The position numbers were made by a program, and so were the translations under genes. A stretch of 64,000 bases of DNA from Marsupella aquatica (Eukaryota; Marchantiophyta): positions 3,100,001-3,164,000 of the forward strand of contig OZ316891.1 of the NCBI GenBank assembly GCA_973895155.1, in the 5' to 3' direction. The notes under the pieces were generated by a model that saw nothing but the letters and a program-made list of their open reading frames with translations, had not been told where the DNA came from and did no database searches. This document shows, piece by piece, positions 57,301 through 64,000 of this stretch. Positions within the stretch are counted from its first letter, which is position 1; each line of letters starts with the position of its first letter.

Positions 57301-58784
57301 TGGCAAAATAGCCAGACAGTCTCCTATAGCAAAAGTACCAAAGCCCTAGTGAGCAACATACAATCTGAATTATAATGGAACGATGGAAAAGTCCATCAAG
57401 AGTGCAGTCAATGCAAATAGCTCTTCTGACCTCAAGCATGACGTTAGCAACTACTCAATGTCTAGCACGAGATGGCAGACCTTAACTTATGACACACCTT
57501 GCCTTTCATTTTGACTTTCTCAAACCAGTTCAATTGTTGGCTGGTCTATGGGGGCATTATTTCTGGAGTTGTCCAATTGTTGTACTTATGACTGCATTAA
57601 ATCTACACCAGCCTGAACTCAAACCAAAGACACATTTGTTTGGGGTTCGCAAATACCTTGCCTTGGTTTTTGTTTGTTTTGGCTGTTCCCACCATTTTGT
57701 TTGTGGGTACCAAATACTGTATCTTGGCTTGTGTTATAGCTATATAGAGGTCATCAGCAGGTGTAGATTTAACACTGACTGTACCTTTGTTGGCCCACTA
57801 ATTTTTTTCTCCCTGTTTATTTTGATCTCTTTGGACTTCTAGCAAGAGACAATTTGATGGCATGAATTTGCCTGGAACATCTCCAGCCACAAATAGAGGT
57901 ATACCATGAAAAGGTATATCATCTGGAAACCCAAGTCCAAATCATTAATTAATAGTGACTGCTATTTCTGTTTACATTAAAGCATCTCAAACCTCACCCA
58001 CTTGAAGAAATTAGTTTTTACTGTTTTGTACAAGCCTACCCCTAACTAGACATAATCCTCTGTGGTTATTTAATCCCTTAATTAGGTGACATCGATCTCA
58101 GCCACAGGGTTTCACTTCCTTAAAGGGACAACTAGAGGCTGAGAAAAAGTACCAATATAACAAAAAAGTGCCAAACAAATTATAATACATAAAAGCAAAA
58201 GGAGTCAAGTGAGGAGTAACAGCAAAGTAACCCCCAAAACCCAGAAAGAGTAAATAAGAGAAAAGATCTGAGTGTGATAGCTAAGGGTCCACATCTGATG
58301 CAATAATGTGATGAGCTACAAGGGTCCACATCTACTCTAAGGGCGCAAGTTATTTGTTTTTGCTTACCGGTACTCATGCCTACAAATATGCGATGGAATG
58401 CTTGGGCTTGAGTACGCTAGAATGTCACTGAGATCCGCTTACAAAAGTGTTGTCAAAACAGATAGGGGTTGTCCCATGGGACCTCCCAGTCCATGAATGT
58501 CTTGAGCAACCTGTCCAATGAGCCCATCAAATGCAGAGGAGATCAGGGAGGAGAGCCAGAGAATCACAACCATGGAAACTTCTCTATAGAGAGACAACTG
58601 GAAGGGCAAACTTAAGGCATCCAATAGATATTAAGTATTGAACAACTTGTAGAAAGAGTGAGTAACAGATATGCAACTTGTTCCAATATTAGTGAAGGGT
58701 CTTTTTAGTATATTAAACTTGCCTCCAACAATTTTTGGGTCCTCCATTCAGTTCACAACATGCCTTCTAGAACCAACTGGCTCT
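57301..58784. other. Spacer, no gene recognised
   Basis: AT-rich sequence. The open frame 57489-57842 is hydrophobic (many F, L and C) but resembles no membrane protein I know, and I find no exon partners. Confidence 0.4.
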
Positions 58785-59050
58785 GGTCACTAGCCAGGGG
58801 ATGAGCCTAGAACCTAGAGGTCCCAGGTTCAATTCCCCTCCCTCTCCACAAGCAAGGGGTGTGGAGGATATGTGTGTTTGTGGGTAGGTGTGATGTACAT
58901 CTTGGTTTCTCCTCGAACCCTTGCTGGTCCCTTCTCTCTCTCGTGGTCTGGGGTTGTGTAGGATCCCTAGGTATTGTCTCCTTGTGACGTAGCAGAACTT
59001 CTATCATCTGTTGGATGGGTCAGGCTTGCAAGGCCCCCCCCAAAATACAT
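58785..59050 (+). mobile_element. Possible tRNA-derived SINE
   Basis: A tRNA-like head, CTAGCCAGGGGATGAGC, is followed by GAGGTCCCAGGTTCAATTCC. The polymerase III B-box consensus GGTTCAANTCC is perfect and the A-box-like word lies about 33 bases upstream, near tRNA spacing. No cloverleaf closes. The right end and target-site duplications are not clear, so the limits are approximate. Confidence 0.3.
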
Positions 59051-60423
59051 GCTCTGGATCTGCTTTCGATCTCCATTGAATATGTTCAATAAAGGCAATC
59101 AAGCTCGCAATCAAGCGAGGCAACCATCAGAAGCCCCAATAGTTGCAGTCTTTGTTAACAAAATATATACAGTAGTTGTAGATTAAAAACGTTCGTCAGT
59201 ATGAGTCCTTCTGAATCACTGAACGTATTTCGGTCGTAGGAGCTAGCTACAGTAGCTAGATCTACTGGACCATGCATGGAGTTGAAGCTGCCGATCAGCC
59301 CTCTCAGCTAGACTCGCAACTCTCAATTCCAATCATGCACTAATCATCATCAATAAGTAAGGCCAGGTGTGTAAAATCTTGCTACGATATTGATGCAGTG
59401 CCGGACCTGCAGGCGGGAACGTCTTCCCACTCAGCCTGCTTGTCCATGTTATTCAAGTTCTTGAATTTTGAAAGGCAAGAAGACTTCAATTTGTTGCAAT
59501 GGCGCACCTCAAATCGCCAGCGACTCAATTCAAGTACAGTAGTTTCTTATGTTCAATCGTGTTGATCAACCAAATGGGGAATTGCACGATCTGTCGATCA
59601 GCTACAGTTGCTTCTGGACCTAGATGTAGTCCAACGAGTCCAACTAGTCCATAGACATGCGTATATATGTAAATATGCCGTCATGCCGATGGACTTCGTC
59701 AGGGGTCCAATTTGCATCTCCGTCCATGCACGTGCAAAGAGAATCGACAGAAAACACTTTGGGGACCAGACCAGTGAAGCAAATTTTATGGACTGAGCAA
59801 GAAATGCTATTCCAGAAAAGTGCAGTAGATCTCCCGTCCTAGAAAAGTGAGCCAGACAGTTTACTTCATGTCAGCGGCCAAAGAATTAAATACATGTGCG
59901 TCGATTCAGACGCACGTTTGTTTGTTTTTGTTGGATCAAGAAGTTTCTTCAATTTCTCGTCTCATTTCTTTCAAGATCTCGATTTAACCTCAAATTAACT
60001 ACTGTACTACCGCGCGGAGCGCTCTCGCTGGCTCCGTTACTGGCGTTAATTTGATCACCTGATTTGGGGTGCAAAATGACCTGTCATTGATTGTATCAGT
60101 CTAATTAACAAGAGAGAGATCTTACTAACGTTTCCCTGTATTCCTACCTTACTAAACCAGCTGATTGATTTCGTTTACTTGGAATGAATTCGCGAGCACT
60201 CTGACGAGCTTGAGAAAGGTCTATCAACTGGAACTCCAGATCGATCAAAATTAATCGTTCGGGGCCAAATTTGATACGCAGCATGCTGTCTAATAATTGC
60301 AAGCAGTGACATGCGATCGATGTGTGGGATAGCGGCAAATGTTTCAACAATTAATCTACGCGAAGGGTACGCCATGTATGAGCGAGTGAGCTAGCCAGCT
60401 CAAGATCGCTCGATTCGAGGCCT
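59051..60423. other. Spacer / 3' side of the xylosyltransferase gene
   Basis: No gene recognised. The last few hundred bases probably include the 3' UTR of the minus-strand xylosyltransferase gene. Short palindromic words such as CTAGCTACAGTAGCTAG (about 59247-59263) occur. Confidence 0.4.
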
Positions 60424-61935
60424 TTATGTTGCTACAGACTTGGCATCTTGGACAATGGGAGCCCACAAGTTTTTGCCGAGGGTCTCCAACGGAGTGGCGG
60501 TGTCATTCCTGATCCGCTTCACCTTGGGTGTGCTGAGCGCCCTGTGTTGCAAGCCGTACTGGTTCAGGACTTGGTTGTCCGCAAAGTTGAAAGCTCGTTC
60601 CATCTGCTTCAGGCAGCGGTCGACCGAATAATCGCCATAGCTGCCGCAGGGCTTGCATCCAACAAAGTGAGTGACGAAGGGCCATCGGTCATCCCCGAAA
60701 CCGGGGTGGTTCTTCGCCATCACGTCCTCGAATTTATCGACGATTATCACCCAGTAGCCGTGGAGATAGTAGGAATTCTCCAAAAACACATAGGGTCTGA
60801 GCTGGTCTTCTCGCGTGGCGAGCAAATAGATGAGAGCTGATTGATCATCTGCCTCGAACTCTGGCCTGCCGGCGAGGGTGGCTGTAAGAACCTTACCCGC
60901 TTCCACTCGGATTTTGCCCTTGGGACCCATTGGAGCCCAGATGTCAAGGAGGTCAAGAGACCACTGGTTGTTGCGCAGGAGGAAGCTGCCGGTGTTCAGC
61001 CCCACCCAATTCTTTTTGGTGTACACAAGGTCGTCCCATCCGTGGAGCACCATGTTGTAATCCTTGTACTTCTCAAGGGGCAGCTCGAACAGCATGTCAG
61101 TGAACATGGCGTCACTGTCCATCCACCAGATCCACTCCACCTCGGGATGCGCCAGCATGAGCTTGCGGAGGAGGGGCAGCTTGGCCCAAAATCCTGCCAT
61201 TTCTTGGTCCAGATGGGCCATGTTGTAGAAGATCTCGATGTTGTGAAGGCGGCAGTAGTCGATCTTGTTCTTGATGGACTTCAGCAGATAGTGATCTCCG
61301 ACGGGATTGTCGCAAGGCTTCGGTTGCGAGCCCGTGACCAGAAGAATTTTGGCTTGGCCACCAGGGGGAACCTTCATGTGTGGGTTCTTCTCGAGCCATG
61401 CTACTCGTTGCTCGTTCCAGTTTTTGATTTCTGGGCCTAAGGTGTAAGGCACGTTGGGGTCGCTCTCCGGCTCAGGGAATTCTTCTTCTTCGAGCCTCCT
61501 CTCATCCACCTAAGAACATCATTCAAGAATACAAGTAAATTATCAGTAGAACATCTTAAAAGTTCAGAGATATATTCGATAAGTCAGTCAGATCGAGTGT
61601 GATTGATTGATTCAATCACGTGGTGACTGCTCGAAAGATAAGGTGCTAATCGGATCGATATATCGGAGAGAAGGGATCGAGGCAACTGTACGTACCTGCG
61701 CAAGGTTGCGCAAGCGTTCGTGACTGTTGTGGTCTGTAATTAGCATGGACTCGTCGTTCGAGAAAGTGGAAAAGACATTCCCGATGCCAACTGTCCCACG
61801 AAGAACCAGAATGGTGACGAATCCGCACAGCAGCGTGATCTTGACGCTTCCGAAAGTTCTTTGAAGGCTGCGCAACTTCAGAGGAGTCGATGACGTCGAT
61901 GGTAACAGCTTCTTGGGACTACTCGACCTCATCAT
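60424..61935 (-). CDS. XXT: Xyloglucan 6-xylosyltransferase (GT34, XXT), 2 exons
   Basis: Golgi type II glycosyltransferase that adds alpha-1,6-xylose from UDP-xylose to the glucan backbone of xyloglucan. Exon 1 is 61935-61696 and exon 2 is 61509-60424, with a 186-base GT-AG intron in phase 0; 441 aa against ~460 in Arabidopsis XXT1. A short basic N-tail is followed by a signal-anchor helix (VKITLLCGFVTILVLRGTVG, ~31-50) and a shortened acidic stem. The GT34 domain follows: ILLVTGSQPKPCDNPVGDHY, KNKIDYCRLHNIEIFYNMA, the metal-binding DSD in WWMDSDAMF (~211-213), KNWVGLNTGSFLLRNNQW, FEADDQSALIYLL, YYLHGYW and HFVGCKPCG. All hallmark motifs are intact. The start is the first ATG of exon 1; a second Met follows immediately. 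GT34 also contains galactomannan galactosyltransferases, but the motif spacing fits XXT better. Confidence 0.95.
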
Positions 61936-62890
61936 GTTGGACCTTCCTCAATGATCAACCTTTGCCCAGCTCCAAACAATTAAAGTTTGTCCCAACCTAA
62001 GATAACTTCTCGATCAGATCGACTCTCAATTCCAATTCCCAGTACGTACGTCCTTCTAATTGAGTCTCGATCGAGAACCGAATTTCATGTCCCGGATCAG
62101 TACTACAGATCAATCAGACCAGTCTAGCTACTACTACTCTATATTTAAGCAAAATCGTTCGCTCGATCTTGAAGCAGCCGAAGCGGAGCTAATGAACATT
62201 CGATTGTCTGAACGAAGCCGATCGAGCTCCATGCAATGCAATTCAATCCGATTATATTGAGCAGAATATTGGACGCTCTTGCAATAGGAGAGGTGGGGCT
62301 GCTGTCTGTTCGGTCGTTCTTTTGACGAAGCCAAGCTCCACGCAATCCAATTACAAGCCAGCACGGACGACGGCGACGAGACGACGCTACCCCACACTTC
62401 GATTCTAGATTTTCCACCAACTCACTCTCCTCAGCTCCCTGTCCCCTCTTTCTTGGACGAGGTCTTCCCTCTACAATCAGCGGTCCCTTCAACTCTCGGA
62501 CGGACTCTTCTGCGCGCTCGGACTGCAGCAGTCTGGGAACTAAGGTAGCTTATCTTCGACCACCTTGCTGCCCAGAGTGCCCGCTTGCCAGCCCGAGTGC
62601 CCGCCGGGATGTCGTGTCTTGTACAGTAGTCATGTCATGCTTGATGGTGCTCCTGAGACCCGCCTGCCCTTGCGCCCAAAGCTAAGCAGAGCTACTGCTG
62701 TAATCATGCCATGCTCCTCTCGCGTGCCCGCCTCCACTACTACACCACCGTAGTCTCATACTCCCAGTCCTCAAATAAACCATGTCGTCCGTGACCTCAA
62801 TGGGCTCGTGTTCCTCGTTCACACCAAAAAAATCCTATCAAAGCAAGAAAGAGCAAGAGAAAGAAACGCTTCGAATCTCCACATGACTTG
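61936..62890 (-). promoter_or_regulatory. Upstream region of the xylosyltransferase gene
   Basis: Reads toward the minus-strand start at 61935. A TATA-like TTAAATATAG occupies 62148-62139 on the minus strand, about 200 bases upstream of the ATG, which would place transcription start near 62110. Short open frames here are not supported. Confidence 0.35.
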
Positions 62891-62892
62891 AA

Positions 62893-63073
62893 GAGTTCAG
62901 GAGAATGGTTGACCCAAGGACGAACAAACAAACGAAAATTCTGTTCTCACAGTCTACTACTGTAGTCTACAGTCGTACTCTAGTACGTCTATAACTTGAT
63001 TCACCTGCCTTCATCAGGAGTTCAGGACCATGATTGACCAAAGGACGAAAAAGTTACAAGCGAAAATTCTGTT
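62893..63073. repeat. ~55-bp direct repeat, spacing 125
   Basis: GAGTTCAGGA, TTGACC, AAGGACGAA and CGAAAATTCTGTT recur in order at 62893-62944 and 63018-63073. Confidence 0.75.
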
Positions 63074-64000
63074 GCTGCTTTCCGTTTTCAAGGCAAAAAA
63101 AGGAATTCTGTTGCTCTGGCTTGTAGACTGTACTTGATCGAAAATACTGTTGTTACCAGGGTCTACAGTCATAGAGTAGAGCTGTTGAGCAAAATTTGTT
63201 CTTAGTCTAAAGTTATACTCTAGCGCTTGATTATATGTGGGAAAGGGCATGAGGCGGTTCTTGGAAGGTCGCGGAAAGAAAGAAAGAAGGAAAGACAGAA
63301 TGAAAGAAGGAATTGAACGGAATGGAACGCCTGATCATGATATTGTACCGGAGTATGAATCCTGATCTGTTCCTGGAATTGCGCTAGTTCGAGCAGACAA
63401 TCATCCGGACGGTTAATTAAGGATCACTGATGAAGGAGAGGAGGGGTATCATGAATTGGTGAGGGCGCCAGGGGTGGTCCTGCCCTGTTTGCGGTGTTTT
63501 ATTTTATTAACACTACTTTTCCTGAGAAAAATAAATGGATGACGTGATCGGCGGGGAATTGAAGGTGTGCCCGTCGATCTTTGCACGGATCGGACGCAAG
63601 AGGCCTCTTTCTGAGAATTGTGTGCATAAATTCTATCTGATTGGTAAGCATCATGAATTGAATGTCAGTTGGGCACAGAGGAAGACATGACAGACGATTC
63701 ATTGACCGGACCACTTAATTCAGTTCAGGAAGAGACCCATCGTAGAGCAGCAATTTCAGGTGATAAATCTTGATCAGACCGAAGGTGGTGGGTGAGCGCT
63801 GGCGCACGTTAGTTATGCACCTAGGTCTCCTGAATCCGGTCCTGGATCGGCCAATTGCTTCGAATTCCAAACAACTTTCCAGGTATACCAATCTGGCCAG
63901 AACAATCATGAGAACGGTTGGGTAACTTTGGCATTTCTTGATCATTGCCAAAGAAACGAAAAATTGGCGCTTCGGTTCCTGTGCTGGTAATCCTAGATCA
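63074..64000. other. Spacer at window end, no gene recognised
   Basis: Contains a GAAAGAAAGAAAGAAGGAAAG low-complexity tract (63274-63330). Open frames up to 78 codons show no known domain. Confidence 0.4.

Noticed and set aside
57489-57842. Hydrophobic 117-codon open frame as a membrane-protein gene
   Set aside because: It has no recognised family motif, no exon partners and AT-rich composition that produces Phe/Leu-rich frames by chance.

Overview
The window is nuclear DNA of a land plant. The genes are rich in introns (19, 18, 11, 10, 2 and 1 exons) with ordinary GT-AG signals. The gene set is plant-specific: a SPINDLY O-fucosyltransferase, a GT34 xyloglucan xylosyltransferase, a chloroplast-type ABCB28 half-transporter, a riboflavin synthase with a plastid-like presequence, and a plant EFR3 (EFOP) scaffold. 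Introns of roughly 90-1,500 bp, long leaders full of degenerate tandem repeats and AT-rich minisatellite spacers suggest a non-seed plant. A bryophyte such as a liverwort is my guess; I cannot fix the species.

Layout. 1-4984: AT-rich spacer with a foldback element, then a GC-richer leader. 4985-13854 (+): EFOP/EFR3-like gene, 19 exons, complete (1022 aa). 13855-22.2 kb: spacer dominated by short tandem-repeat families. 23434-30605 (+): SPINDLY-like gene, 18 exons, whose N-terminal TPRs appear to be missing. 30.6-34.9 kb: repeat-rich spacer. 35556-39480 (+): NUB1-like UBL-UBA gene, 11 exons, with two GC-AG introns. 39.5-45.9 kb: repeat and transposon zone with a calmodulin-like EF-hand fragment, a small LTR element carrying a gag zinc knuckle, a large foldback repeat and a 5S-like segment. 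45928-50410 (+): ABCB28-type ABC half-transporter, 10 exons. 51372-52319 (+): intronless riboflavin synthase. 52.3-60.4 kb: repeat-rich spacer. 60424-61935 (-): xyloglucan xylosyltransferase, 2 exons. The rest is its upstream region.

The genes are independent housekeeping or signalling genes, not an operon or cluster: plasma-membrane lipid-kinase scaffolding, O-fucose signalling, NEDD8/ubiquitin turnover, plastid transport, riboflavin synthesis and cell-wall xyloglucan synthesis. Six of the seven coding loci, counting the EF-hand fragment, are on the + strand.

Exon borders were placed by hand from splice consensus, reading frame and remembered family alignments; every intron phase closes. 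The most unusual signals are: a SPINDLY 5' splice site inside a perfect 12-bp hairpin; the shortened SPINDLY TPR array; two GC-AG introns in one NUB1 gene; a 689-bp LTR-gag element with preserved termini; a 74-bp-arm foldback repeat; and tandem-repeated leaders in front of three genes. No clearly new biological system was found.
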